Source: Verrucomicrobiia bacterium (GTDB taxonomy: Bacteria > Verrucomicrobiota > Verrucomicrobiia > Limisphaerales > JADLHS01). Taken from it: DNA of 64,000 nucleotides. The stretch lies in NCBI GenBank assembly GCA_023953615.1, contig JAMLJH010000001.1, positions 197,362 to 261,361 of the forward strand, in the 5' to 3' direction. Position numbers and translations under genes: made by a program. The notes below the pieces were generated by a model, which worked only from the letters and a program-made list of their open reading frames with translations, was not told the origin of the DNA and did not search any database. Below, in pieces: positions 42,168 to 51,205 of the stretch (the stretch's first letter is position 1; every line of letters begins with the position of its first letter).

Positions 42168-42266
42168 TCACCCGAATACGGCAGTGCCAAGTCGCCGCTC
42201 GGCCCATTCGAGAAATACGCGGGCAACCCCATCGTCCATCGCGGCGGTAACGCGCTCGGCTCGGGA
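42168..42266 (+). pseudogene. Relic of a GH43/GH130-like glycosidase
   Basis: A plus-strand frame reads SPEYGSAKSPLGPFEKYAGN, then PIVHRGGNALGSG. The block SPLGPFxKYAGNPI followed by a Gly/Asn-rich turn is characteristic of five-bladed beta-propeller glycosidases such as GH43 beta-xylosidases. The frame has no upstream catalytic domain and degenerates just after this block, so only about 33 codons remain. It suggests an older glycosidase gene was lost here. Confidence 0.5.
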
Positions 42267-42408
42267 CGTCAGTACGCCTGCCGATCTCTGCCAACCGGTC
42301 CCGACGGCAAAACTTTTGAGTTCCCAAGGATGGCAAGGCGCGAGGCGATGGCGAGGCGATGGTTTTTGACTTTGGCGCTGCGGTCGTGAATCTTTGCCCG
42401 GTTGTAAA

Positions 42409-45400
42409 ATGAATGTAAAACTTTGGAGCGGAATCCTCGTCCTCGCTGGCGGCGTTATCTCGGCCTCAGCCTCCCTGGCAACTTATGACGCGCTGATTAC
42501 CAGCGATGCGGCGGGTGGTTTGACTCCCATTGCGCGGCTGACTTCCGCGTTGACCTTCGATGGCACGGATCGCGCCGCTTGCGATTTTGGCGTCAGTTCA
42601 GGCAGCGTGACGATGGAATTTATTCTGGAAGGGGATCCCGGTCCGACCACTTCAGCGTACCTGGCGGTTGGCGCCAATGGCGCCAGTAATCTTCGTTACG
42701 AACTCTATAACAACACCGGGCAGCTCGGGTTTACGCAACTTGGCGTGGCCGATTACAGCTTCAATCCGGGCGTGCCTTGTCCCACCGTCCCCACGCACAT
42801 CGCTTACGTTTGGAATGCCGGCGGCCGCACGATGAGTCTCTACCGCAATGGCACGCTGGCGGGCACTTGCGTCAATGTGGACGCCGGATTCCAGATGCCG
42901 TCCGGGGCAGGCTGGCTGGGCGCGAACGTGGGCAACACCGAGAACATGGTGGGCACGGTGCATCGCCTCACCGTTTACCAGGGATTGGTTTCCGAGGAGG
43001 TCATCAAAAACCACGCCGATCAGTTCAACGACATCGTGCATCCGCCGGTCATCGTCAACTTCACCGCCACGCCTGAAGTGATCTACACGCCCAATTCCAC
43101 CACGTTGGAGTGGGACGTGCAAAATGCGGATGCGTTGCGGCTTAACGGCGCGGACGTCTCGGGGCTGCCGGGAATCATACTCGCGCCCACGGTCACGACG
43201 ACTTACGTGTTGACGGCGACGAACAACGGCGGGGCGGTATCGAAGCAACTGACCGTTCGGGTCAATCCGGCTCCGGTGATTAAAACTTTTTCCGCCACTC
43301 CCAGTTACCTGAACAGCGGTCAAACCGCCACGCTCGCCTGGAGCGTGGACTTCGCCCAATCCCTGACCATTATTCCCAGCCTTGGCGACGTGACGGCGCG
43401 GACCGTCAACGGAATCGGCAGCACCAACATCCAACCTCCAGCAACAACCACCTACACGCTGGTGGCGGGCAACGGATTCGGTTCGACCAATGCGCAGGTG
43501 CGGGTGCATCTGGTGCAGCCCGCCAATCATCTGGTCATTTCCGAATTGATGGCCAATGACAAAACCATTCTGGCGGATGAAGATGGAGAACACTCGGGTT
43601 GGATTGAAATTTACAATCCGACGGCGACGGCGGTGAATCTGGCGGGTTATTTTCTCACCGACGCCAAGAACGATCCAACGCAATGGGCTTTCCCGGCCAC
43701 CAACCTGCCGGCGCAAGCCTATCTCGTCGTGTTCGCTTCCGGTAAAGACCGTTCGATGCCGGGTGCGACGTTGCACACGAATTTTCGTCTGAAAAATGCG
43801 GGCGAATACCTCGCGTTGGTGGGTCCCGGGCCAATCGTATTGCACGCTTTTGATCCCGCCTTCCCGCCGCAGCGCACTGACATTTCCTATGGACTGCTCG
43901 GAGCGGACCCCGCGCTCGTTCAGTATTTCGGTGTGCCCACGCCGGGTCAGGTCAACGACGCCACACGGCCGCCGCCTGACGCGCCACAATTTACTCAGGC
44001 GGGCGGCACCTTTACGCAGCCGTTTCAACTTGGTCTAAGCGCCAGCGAGCCGGGCGCTGAAATTCGTTACACCTTGGATGGTTCCGTGCCCACAGCGACC
44101 AACGGCATGCTCTATACCAGCCCCATCCTGATCACCACCACCACTCGCGTTCGCGCCGTCACCATTGAAGAAGACCGGGTGAGTCGCATCAGTGGCACGA
44201 GCTTCATCAAACTCGCGCCGGAGTTGGTCGGCTATACCTCGCCGTTGCCGATCATGGTCATTGAAAATTTCGGCGCGGGTGTCATTCCTCAAAAAGGTTG
44301 GACTTCCAGCGGCGCCGGCATCAAACAAGTGCATCGTCAATCTGCAACCTGGGCCACGTTCGAGCGCAGCGGTGGCGAAAGTTCGCTGACCAACCCGCCG
44401 CAAATGTTCACGCGCATCGGCATCCGGGGTCGCGGCGCGTACTCGTCGCAGTGGCAACAGAAACCGTATAGCGTCGAGGCTCAGGACGAGGAAGGTGAGG
44501 AGGCGGATGTTTCCCCGCTCGGCCTGCCCGCGCATGCGGATTGGGTGCTGTACTATCCTGATCCGGATCAGTCCCGCGATCCGGCATTGCTGTTCAACAC
44601 CTTCGCCTACGAGCTGAGTCAGCACATGGGGAACTACGCGGTGCGCTTTCGCTGGGTGGAAGCTTTCGTCAACGATGACGGCGGGGAACTTACGCTGGCC
44701 GATCGGCGCGGGGTTTACGCCATTATTGAGCGGGTTTCCCGCGGCCAGGATCGGCTGAATTTCCAGAAGCTCTCCGCCGATGGCTCGACCGGCGGTTGGT
44801 TGCTCAACATTAATCGCATGGACCCCGAGCCGGAGGATGGTTGGCCGGCGGCCAATGGCGCGACTCAACCGCAGTTCTTTCATACGGCGGGACCGAATCG
44901 CATCGTGGAAACCGCCCCGAATACTTCCTACGGCACGGTGCCCGGCGACGATCAACCGCAGCAATGGAACGCCTACTTTAACTTTGATAATCCGAAGGGC
45001 TATTCGATCAATCCCGCTCAACGCGCCGCCATCGAAGCCTGGCTCAAACAGTTCGAGGATGTGCTCTATGACGATGCGCTCTGGCTCAATCCAACAAACG
45101 GATATCGCCGCTACATCGTCGAGCGGGACTTCATTGATTACTTCATCATGAACGTGCTGACCCGCAACGGGGACGGCCTGCTCATCAGCATGTTTCCGTG
45201 GAAGGGCGACGACGATAAACTGCGGATGGGGCCGAGTTGGGATTACAACTGGAGCGCGTACTACATCTCCGGGGGGCCAACGGGTTCGCTGATGCACCGT
45301 TCGGATCGGCTCTGGTATCCGCGTTTGTTTGCGGATCCAGATTTTCTGCAGGCTTACATTGATCGGTGGTGGGAGCTGCGGCGCGGCCCGCTGAGCAATG

Positions 45401-47910
45401 CCGCCATGACCGCCATCATTGACGGGCAGGCGGCGGAAATTACTCCGGCGGAGTCACTGTTGAACGGCATGCCCAGCGTTGGCGAATGGGACAATCGTTT
45501 GAACCAACTTAAAAACTGGCTCACGCAACGGGCCGATTGGATGGATGGAAATTACCTGCGCCCACCGACGTTCAACCAGGATGGCGGCGCGGTTCCGGAC
45601 GGGTTCAACGTCACGCTGACCGGCACCGGCGGCACGATCTATTACACCACGGACGGTTCCGATCCGCGGGCCAGCGGCGGCGGTCTGTCTGCGGCGGCGC
45701 ACGTTTATTCCGCTCCCCTCGTGCTCCACGCAACGACGCAGGTGCAGGCGCGAATCAAGAACGGCGGCGATTGGAGCGGATTGACCTCGGCTTTCTTTTA
45801 TACGCCACAGAACCTGACGACGCTGGTCGTTACCGAAATCATGTATAACCCCGCGCCGTTCGGTTCGTGGACCAGTGACGATTTGGAATTCATTGAGCTT
45901 AAAAACACCGGCACTGAAACGCTCAACCTTGCCGGCGTGTCGTTCACGGCGGGAATCACCTTCACTTTTCCGGGCGGCAGTCTGTTGGCTCCGGGTGGGT
46001 TTGCGGTGCTTTCACCGAATGCGGCGGCGTTCCAGGCGCGTTATCCCGGTGTCGCTCTCGGAGGCGTTTACACCGGCAAACTCGCCAATGGCGGCGAGAC
46101 GCTCCGGGTTTCCAGTGGCACCACGACGCTGTTTGATTTCGATTACAGCGATCGCGCGCCCTGGCCCCTCTTGGCGGATGGCTATGGTTTCTCCGCGGTG
46201 CCGCGCGATCCGGTGGCGCGTCCCAACTCCGGCAACGGCGCCAATTGGCGCACCAGTGCCGCGCCGGGCGGTTCACCTGGAGCGGATGATCCGGCCCCCG
46301 CCTGGCCCGACGTGGTCATCAATGAAATTCTGACTCACACGGATCTGCCAGAAGTGGATTCCATCGAGCTGTTCAATCCTTCCACTCAGCCGGTCAACGT
46401 GGGGGGCTGGTTTCTCAGCGATGACGGCGCCGCGCCCAAAAAATTCCGTATCCCCGATAACACCATTATCCCCGCGAACGGTTATCTGGTCTTTACCGAA
46501 GCGGACTTCAATCCCACGCCGCCGACCGCCTTTAACTTCTCGCTCAGTTCGCACGGGGAAGACCTTTATCTCACAGCGGCTGATGCGGCGGGCAACTTCA
46601 CCGGTTACGGACCCGGCCTTAATTTTGGCGCCGCCGCCAATGGCGTCAGCTTCGGGCGTTATGTGAATAGCACCGGGGAGGAGCAATTTCCGGCGCAAAT
46701 CACCACGACCTTGGGCGGCCCGAATTCTGGACCGCGCGTCGGCCCTGTGGTTTTTACCGAGATCATGTATCATCCCGCGCCGGGAGGTGAGGAATTCATT
46801 GAATTGCAAAACATCAGCACCACCGCCCAGCCGCTGTTCGACGTCGAAAATCCAACCAACACCTGGAAGTTGAAAGGATTGGCGTTTGATTTTCCCACGA
46901 ATGTCGTGCTGCCGCCCGGTGGACTTGCGCTGATCGTCAATACGGACCCCGTTGCGTTTCGCGCCAAGTATTCCGTCCCGGTAAGCGTGCCAGTGCTGGG
47001 GCCGGTCAGCGGCCAGCTTCAAGACGGTGGCGAGCGATTACAACTGCAACGGCCCGATCGGCCCGATGACAGCGGCGTGCCCTACCTCACCGTCGAGGAG
47101 GTTCGCTACGACGACGAATTTCCGTGGCCTGCCGCCGCCAATGGCAGCGGCGCCTCGTTGCAACGAATCTTGCCAACCGCGTACGGTAATGATCCGATCA
47201 ACTGGACTTCCGGTTCGCCCACGCCGGGCCAGTATCTCCTTACCGGCAAACCGCCCGTCATCATCCAAAAACCGCTCAGCCAGTCGGTTGTGCCCGGGGC
47301 AACGGTTACTTTGAGTGTGGCGATCACCAATACCGCCACTTTGCCGATTCACTATTCCTGGCAGCGTAACCAAGCGCCCGTGCCCGACGGTTCCGCCTGG
47401 TTGCAGAGCCACATCGCCTTCCTCACCATTCCCAACGCGCAACCGCCGTTCACCAACTACACCGTCTGGGTGACCAACACGGCCGGCGTGGCTCAGACCG
47501 TGGAGTCCCCGGCGATTCTTACCTTCCTGGCTGACGCGGACGGCGACGGGCTGCCGGACGTTTGGGAAAGCGCGCATGGGCTCGCGCCCAACAACGCGGC
47601 GGATGCGCAACTGGATCTGGATGGCGATGGCTTGTCGAACTGGCAGGAATATCTTGCCGGCACGGATCCCGCCGATCCCAACAGTTACCTAAAAATTGAT
47701 TCCATCACCGCGGATGCGGTGGCGACATTGACCTTCCACGCTCGCGCCGATAAAACTTACACCATTGAATTTACCGACGCGCTTCCGGCGGCAAGCTGGA
47801 CGCGCCTGACGGATCTCGTGGCCCAGCCCGTGGATCGAGACGAAACGGTGATTGATTTCGATTACCACACCAACCGGTTTTATCGGCTGGTGACTCCACG
47901 CCGTCCGTGA
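42409..47910 (+). CDS. Giant secreted CotH-kinase / lamin-tail-domain protein
   Basis: The 1833-residue protein starts at ATG 42409 with a signal peptide (LWSGILVLAGGVISASAS). A LamG-like module (about 25-215) and Ig-like segments come first, then lamin-tail domain 1 (about 375, LVISELMANDKTILADEDGE) and a chitobiase-type FN3 (about 550, IRYTLDGSVPTATNG). A CotH domain (about 669-950) has RIGIRGRGAYSS, ADWVLYYPDPDQSRDP and GPSWDYNWSAYY. A second chitobiase-type repeat (about 1076) and three more lamin-tail domains (about 1140, 1300, 1446) follow. A calcium-binding DADGDGLPDVWE/DLDGDGLSNWQE pair (about 1708) precedes a C-terminal module ending RFYRLVTPRRP. CotH domains phosphorylate proteins in spore coats; the role in this phylum is unknown. 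Confidence 0.85.
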   Translation: MNVKLWSGILVLAGGVISASASLATYDALITSDAAGGLTPIARLTSALTFDGTDRAACDFGVSSGSVTMEFILEGDPGPTTSAYLAVGANGASNLRYELYNNTGQLGFTQLGVADYSFNPGVPCPTVPTHIAYVWNAGGRTMSLYRNGTLAGTCVNVDAGFQMPSGAGWLGANVGNTENMVGTVHRLTVYQGLVSEEVIKNHADQFNDIVHPPVIVNFTATPEVIYTPNSTTLEWDVQNADALRLNGADVSGLPGIILAPTVTTTYVLTATNNGGAVSKQLTVRVNPAPVIKTFSATPSYLNSGQTATLAWSVDFAQSLTIIPSLGDVTARTVNGIGSTNIQPPATTTYTLVAGNGFGSTNAQVRVHLVQPANHLVISELMANDKTILADEDGEHSGWIEIYNPTATAVNLAGYFLTDAKNDPTQWAFPATNLPAQAYLVVFASGKDRSMPGATLHTNFRLKNAGEYLALVGPGPIVLHAFDPAFPPQRTDISYGLLGADPALVQYFGVPTPGQVNDATRPPPDAPQFTQAGGTFTQPFQLGLSASEPGAEIRYTLDGSVPTATNGMLYTSPILITTTTRVRAVTIEEDRVSRISGTSFIKLAPELVGYTSPLPIMVIENFGAGVIPQKGWTSSGAGIKQVHRQSATWATFERSGGESSLTNPPQMFTRIGIRGRGAYSSQWQQKPYSVEAQDEEGEEADVSPLGLPAHADWVLYYPDPDQSRDPALLFNTFAYELSQHMGNYAVRFRWVEAFVNDDGGELTLADRRGVYAIIERVSRGQDRLNFQKLSADGSTGGWLLNINRMDPEPEDGWPAANGATQPQFFHTAGPNRIVETAPNTSYGTVPGDDQPQQWNAYFNFDNPKGYSINPAQRAAIEAWLKQFEDVLYDDALWLNPTNGYRRYIVERDFIDYFIMNVLTRNGDGLLISMFPWKGDDDKLRMGPSWDYNWSAYYISGGPTGSLMHRSDRLWYPRLFADPDFLQAYIDRWWELRRGPLSNAAMTAIIDGQAAEITPAESLLNGMPSVGEWDNRLNQLKNWLTQRADWMDGNYLRPPTFNQDGGAVPDGFNVTLTGTGGTIYYTTDGSDPRASGGGLSAAAHVYSAPLVLHATTQVQARIKNGGDWSGLTSAFFYTPQNLTTLVVTEIMYNPAPFGSWTSDDLEFIELKNTGTETLNLAGVSFTAGITFTFPGGSLLAPGGFAVLSPNAAAFQARYPGVALGGVYTGKLANGGETLRVSSGTTTLFDFDYSDRAPWPLLADGYGFSAVPRDPVARPNSGNGANWRTSAAPGGSPGADDPAPAWPDVVINEILTHTDLPEVDSIELFNPSTQPVNVGGWFLSDDGAAPKKFRIPDNTIIPANGYLVFTEADFNPTPPTAFNFSLSSHGEDLYLTAADAAGNFTGYGPGLNFGAAANGVSFGRYVNSTGEEQFPAQITTTLGGPNSGPRVGPVVFTEIMYHPAPGGEEFIELQNISTTAQPLFDVENPTNTWKLKGLAFDFPTNVVLPPGGLALIVNTDPVAFRAKYSVPVSVPVLGPVSGQLQDGGERLQLQRPDRPDDSGVPYLTVEEVRYDDEFPWPAAANGSGASLQRILPTAYGNDPINWTSGSPTPGQYLLTGKPPVIIQKPLSQSVVPGATVTLSVAITNTATLPIHYSWQRNQAPVPDGSAWLQSHIAFLTIPNAQPPFTNYTVWVTNTAGVAQTVESPAILTFLADADGDGLPDVWESAHGLAPNNAADAQLDLDGDGLSNWQEYLAGTDPADPNSYLKIDSITADAVATLTFHARADKTYTIEFTDALPAASWTRLTDLVAQPVDRDETVIDFDYHTNRFYRLVTPRRP

Positions 47911-47973
47911 GTACAGCACAGATTGGCGATTCAATCACGGCAACGCAAATCGCAACAGCAGCGCAACAGCAAG

Positions 47974-49761
47974 ATGATGAAAGTTTTATTTGAACCGGTA
48001 GGTTGGGTCGCCGCGGCCACCCTGATCTGTATTTCCATCGCCCCCGCCGCCGAGCCGGTTTGGAACGTGCGCAATCTCCCGCTCGAACGGGTTTCGGTGG
48101 TGGCGCATCGCGGCGCGGGTTTCCTCGCGCCGGAGAACACCATGGAAGCGTTGGAGCTTTCCTGGAGCATGGGCTGCATCCCCGAGCTGGACGTGCGCAC
48201 CACCAAGGACGGTCACGTGATGATGTTTCACGATGGTAATTTCGCGCGCATTCTCCCGAACGCTCCCGAGGCGATGAAGAAAAAGCGACTCGAAGACCTG
48301 ACTTACGCCGAGGCGAAGGAACTGGATATCGGCGCGTTTCGCGGTGCGCAGTTCGCCGGGCAACGAATTGTCAGCCTTGCGGAGATCGTGGCCGCGTTGA
48401 AAAAAGATCGCAAACGATCCGCCTATCTCGACGTGAAGAACGTGGACTTTGCGCAGATGGCCCGCGAAACGGCCGAGGTGCAGGATCAGGTGATTCTGGC
48501 CACTGGTTCGGAGGCGGATTGCGCGCGCTGGAAAGCGGTGGCCCCGCGCAGTGATGCGTTCTTGTGGGTCGGGACCTGGGGCAATACCAATGATGCGCCC
48601 GTGGAACAACGCTTCGCCAAACTTCGCGCCAGCGGTTTTACCAACATCAACCGTTTGCAGGTGCATTGTCATTTCAACACCAATACCGGCGCGATGGTGC
48701 CGAGTGATGATTTTATTCGCCGCGCGGCCGTTGAAGTGCGTCAGCACGGCATTGAATTTCAAACCATGCCGTGGAACGTGCCCGAGTTGCCGGAAGCCTA
48801 TTTTCGCCTGCTCGATCTGGGCACGGCCGGATTCGGCACGGACCGACCCGATGTCGCGCAGGCGGCGCTGCGGGAATACTACCGTCGGGGAGTGACCAAC
48901 TGGAACGTGCGGGATCACCTTCCGTTGCGTGAGTTCACCATGCAGGCGCATCGCGGCGCGGGCGACCTGGCGCCGGAAGGCTCGCGGGAGGCGTTCGAGT
49001 TGGGCTGGAAATTGGGCTGCGTGCCGGAAGCGGATTTACGTCGCACGAAAGACGGCGTAATCGTTTCGTTTCACGATAACAACTTCGCGCGCATTCTCCC
49101 GGACGCGCCCGAGGACTTGAAAAAGAAGGGAGTCGCCGATCTCACTTACGCCGAAGTGGAAAAGCTGGACGTGGGCCGCTTTCGCCACGAACAGTTTGCC
49201 GGGCAACGCATGATCAGTCTGACCGAGATGGTCCGGATCTTGAAAGCGCATCCGGAGCGCTCACTGTACATTGACATCAAGCAGGTGGATTTTCATCAAC
49301 TCGCCGCCGAAACCATCGCGGTGCATCCGCAGTTGATTCTAGCCAGCACGAAATATGAGGAAATCAAACTGTGGCGTCAGGTCGCGCCGCGTTCGCGCAC
49401 GCTGCATTGGATGGGCGGTCCGCGCAGTTGGGTGAGTGGTTCGCCGGACGATCCCCAGGGGCCGCAGGCAAAATTGGCGCAACGTATCGCCGCGTTGCGG
49501 GCGGAAAACTTCGCCAGCATTGACCAATTGCAGATTCACGTGAACACCGCTCCGGACGGCACGTTTTATCCGAGCGAAACCTTCCTGCGCGCAGTGGGCG
49601 ATGAACTGCGCGCACACGGCGTGTTGTTTCAAACACTACCGTGGGGCCAGCGCGAGGCAAAGGTTTTCCAGCGCCTGATGGATTTGGGCGTGGCGAGCTT
49701 TGCGACCGATTATCCGGACGTGGGCATGGAAGCCGTGCGCCAGTACTACGATGCGCAGTAA
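47974..49761 (+). CDS. Secreted glycerophosphodiester phosphodiesterase with two tandem GDPD domains
   Basis: A 595-residue protein starting at ATG 47974 or 47977; MKVLFEPVGWVAAATLICIS is a signal peptide. Two GDPD domains follow one another (about 25-300 and 310-595). The first has VVAHRGAGFLAPENT, PELDVRTTKDG and MMFHD. The second has MQAHRGAGDLAPEGS, PEADLRRTKDG and VSFHD. Both retain the HR, ExD and HD metal/catalytic residues. The copies share long aligned blocks, e.g. FARILPNAPE versus FARILPDAPE and QFAGQRIVSL versus QFAGQRMISL, so the gene arose by internal duplication. It would release glycerol-3-phosphate from deacylated lipids or teichoic-like polymers outside the cytoplasm. Confidence 0.9.
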   Translation: MMKVLFEPVGWVAAATLICISIAPAAEPVWNVRNLPLERVSVVAHRGAGFLAPENTMEALELSWSMGCIPELDVRTTKDGHVMMFHDGNFARILPNAPEAMKKKRLEDLTYAEAKELDIGAFRGAQFAGQRIVSLAEIVAALKKDRKRSAYLDVKNVDFAQMARETAEVQDQVILATGSEADCARWKAVAPRSDAFLWVGTWGNTNDAPVEQRFAKLRASGFTNINRLQVHCHFNTNTGAMVPSDDFIRRAAVEVRQHGIEFQTMPWNVPELPEAYFRLLDLGTAGFGTDRPDVAQAALREYYRRGVTNWNVRDHLPLREFTMQAHRGAGDLAPEGSREAFELGWKLGCVPEADLRRTKDGVIVSFHDNNFARILPDAPEDLKKKGVADLTYAEVEKLDVGRFRHEQFAGQRMISLTEMVRILKAHPERSLYIDIKQVDFHQLAAETIAVHPQLILASTKYEEIKLWRQVAPRSRTLHWMGGPRSWVSGSPDDPQGPQAKLAQRIAALRAENFASIDQLQIHVNTAPDGTFYPSETFLRAVGDELRAHGVLFQTLPWGQREAKVFQRLMDLGVASFATDYPDVGMEAVRQYYDAQ

Positions 49762-49806
49762 TCCACCGCTGGGAGCGCGTCGGAGAGTTTTACGTGATGC
49801 GCTGAT

Positions 49807-50730
49807 TCACTCAATCCGCAGGCGGAAATATTTCGCGCCCGCGCCAAGGGGAATCCGTGCGATATAGTCAGTGCCGTCCACAACCATGTTTGGTTGCGGT
49901 GACAGATCCTCCCAATCGGGAATGTTCAGTTGACTTGCGGTTTGCACGATAGGATTTCCATTTTCCATCCGCCAGGTGAGTTCGATTTCATTAGTAGATA
50001 AGTTCACCTCCAGCTTGGGTCCGCCCACCGTTCCCAGCACGTCAATTTCCCACACCAGCGGTGACGCCACCGGCACCGACAAGCCATCATCAAAACCGGT
50101 AAAGAAATTCTCGCCGCCAAAAGGATCACGCATTTGTCCCTGGGTGTTGTCCACCGCATAAAAATTAAACTCGATGTCCGTCACGCCACGCGCCAGCGAA
50201 CCTTCGGAATCAGTCAGTTGCGAGAGCACGACGCGCCAGACGTTAAACGAGTTATTGTTTACCGTCCCGGAATCATGGGATTGAACATAAATAAAATCGC
50301 CGAAAGTCTGCCCGTAATCCGAGGAGAAACGCACCGTGTAGGTATGAAAAACTCGCCCGTCACGACCTTCGTTTCCAGTGAACACGCGGACTTCGTCAAT
50401 GTCGGCTGGAGCAGGCAAGGTGTAGAGCAGCAACTTGGCGGGCAGACCATCGCCCGGATAATCGGCCAGCAATCCCGTCAACCCCGTATAACGCATTCCT
50501 TCCCCATCGGTAAATGCCGCCAATTGGTCCAACGGATCCGTATTCGCTGGATGCCACCCCTTATCCCCCGGCAGCACTGTGGGTATCAATCCTTGAATCA
50601 AATCCGTCGTGGAAAAAGCGGCGGCCAGATCGGTTTCCTCACCTTGAGTAACAATGAGGTTGATTTCAGCTTGAGCGGTGAATAAACCAGCAACACAAGC
50701 GGTAACGAAAGATATTGAAAGCAATTTCAT
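49807..50730 (-). CDS. Secreted protein of unknown function with Verrucomicrobia-type C-terminal module
   Basis: A 307-residue protein starting at ATG 50730 with a signal peptide (MKLLSISFVTACVAGLFTAQ, then AEI). The frame is open 138 bases further upstream but lacks signal-like sequence. The body is beta-rich (IDEVRVFTGNEGRDGRVFHT, YTVRFSSDYGQTFGDFIYVQ, DIEFNFYAVDN), resembling discoidin-like sandwiches. The C-terminal 70 residues (ELTWRMENGNPIVQTASQLN, then WEDLSPQPN and KYFRLRIE) match the terminal module of two giant proteins in this window. Role unknown; it is convergent with the phosphodiesterase gene. Confidence 0.7.
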   Translation of the reverse strand: MKLLSISFVTACVAGLFTAQAEINLIVTQGEETDLAAAFSTTDLIQGLIPTVLPGDKGWHPANTDPLDQLAAFTDGEGMRYTGLTGLLADYPGDGLPAKLLLYTLPAPADIDEVRVFTGNEGRDGRVFHTYTVRFSSDYGQTFGDFIYVQSHDSGTVNNNSFNVWRVVLSQLTDSEGSLARGVTDIEFNFYAVDNTQGQMRDPFGGENFFTGFDDGLSVPVASPLVWEIDVLGTVGGPKLEVNLSTNEIELTWRMENGNPIVQTASQLNIPDWEDLSPQPNMVVDGTDYIARIPLGAGAKYFRLRIE

Positions 50731-51205
50731 AGGTGGTGGCGTAACTGAAGGATTCGTATCAGAATCGGTCGGAAAACGCAAGGTTTTTCGCTGTTGTTTC
50801 ACTTCCTCTGGAGTTTGCCACGCTTCACCGGTTGGGCGAAAGCCACGCTGTTGGAAGGTCAACGCCAAGCCGAATCCCCGAGGCTAGAGCGTTTTCTGTA
50901 TTCCTCTAACCGCCGATCTGACGCAGCGGGCCTCCCAACTTCAAGCCAAACGTTGGCATCAAATTGACGACCGTCATTGGCTCGGAACGAGCACCCGCGC
51001 GGCAGCGTCTTGGACTGCGGCAGCCCGCTGCCGCTTTGGAATCATCGACGGACGACAGGAAAGCGGCAGAAGACTGCCGCAGTCCAAAACCTCGCGGACA
51101 TAAGCACGATTTCCCCGTTCGGACTCAGCCTTCATTGGGTTGCGCTCATTTGGTTCGACGGCTACAACTTTGATTAAACCGCTTTAGCCCGCCCGGACGG
51201 ATGCT
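50731..51205. other. 475-bp gap holding a double-hairpin repeat
   Basis: The gap between two minus-strand genes contains the palindromic element at 51010-51087 and otherwise no supported gene. Apparent short frames on the plus strand run through the hairpins and are not protein-like. Confidence 0.6.
51010..51087. repeat. REP-like double hairpin (GCGGCAG-N4-CTGCCGC in both arms)
   Basis: A left arm at 51010-51037 and a right arm at 51060-51087 are inverted copies over 28 bases with only three mismatches, separated by 22 bases. Each arm is itself palindromic: GCGGCAG-CCCG-CTGCCGC on the left and GCGGCAG-AAGA-CTGCCGC on the right. Three mismatches fall in the inner loops only. The DNA could form one large cruciform or two small hairpins. 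A related half occurs at 42076-42110. Confidence 0.85.

Larger units (their letters stand above)
42015..42408. other. 394-bp gap with hairpin-family remnant and gene relic
   Basis: No intact gene is present. The left third contains a degenerate copy of the GCGGCAG/CTGCCGC hairpin family (42076-42110). The middle (42168-42266) holds a glycosidase-like relic. The right end leads into the giant CotH protein gene without a clear Shine-Dalgarno sequence. Confidence 0.6.
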
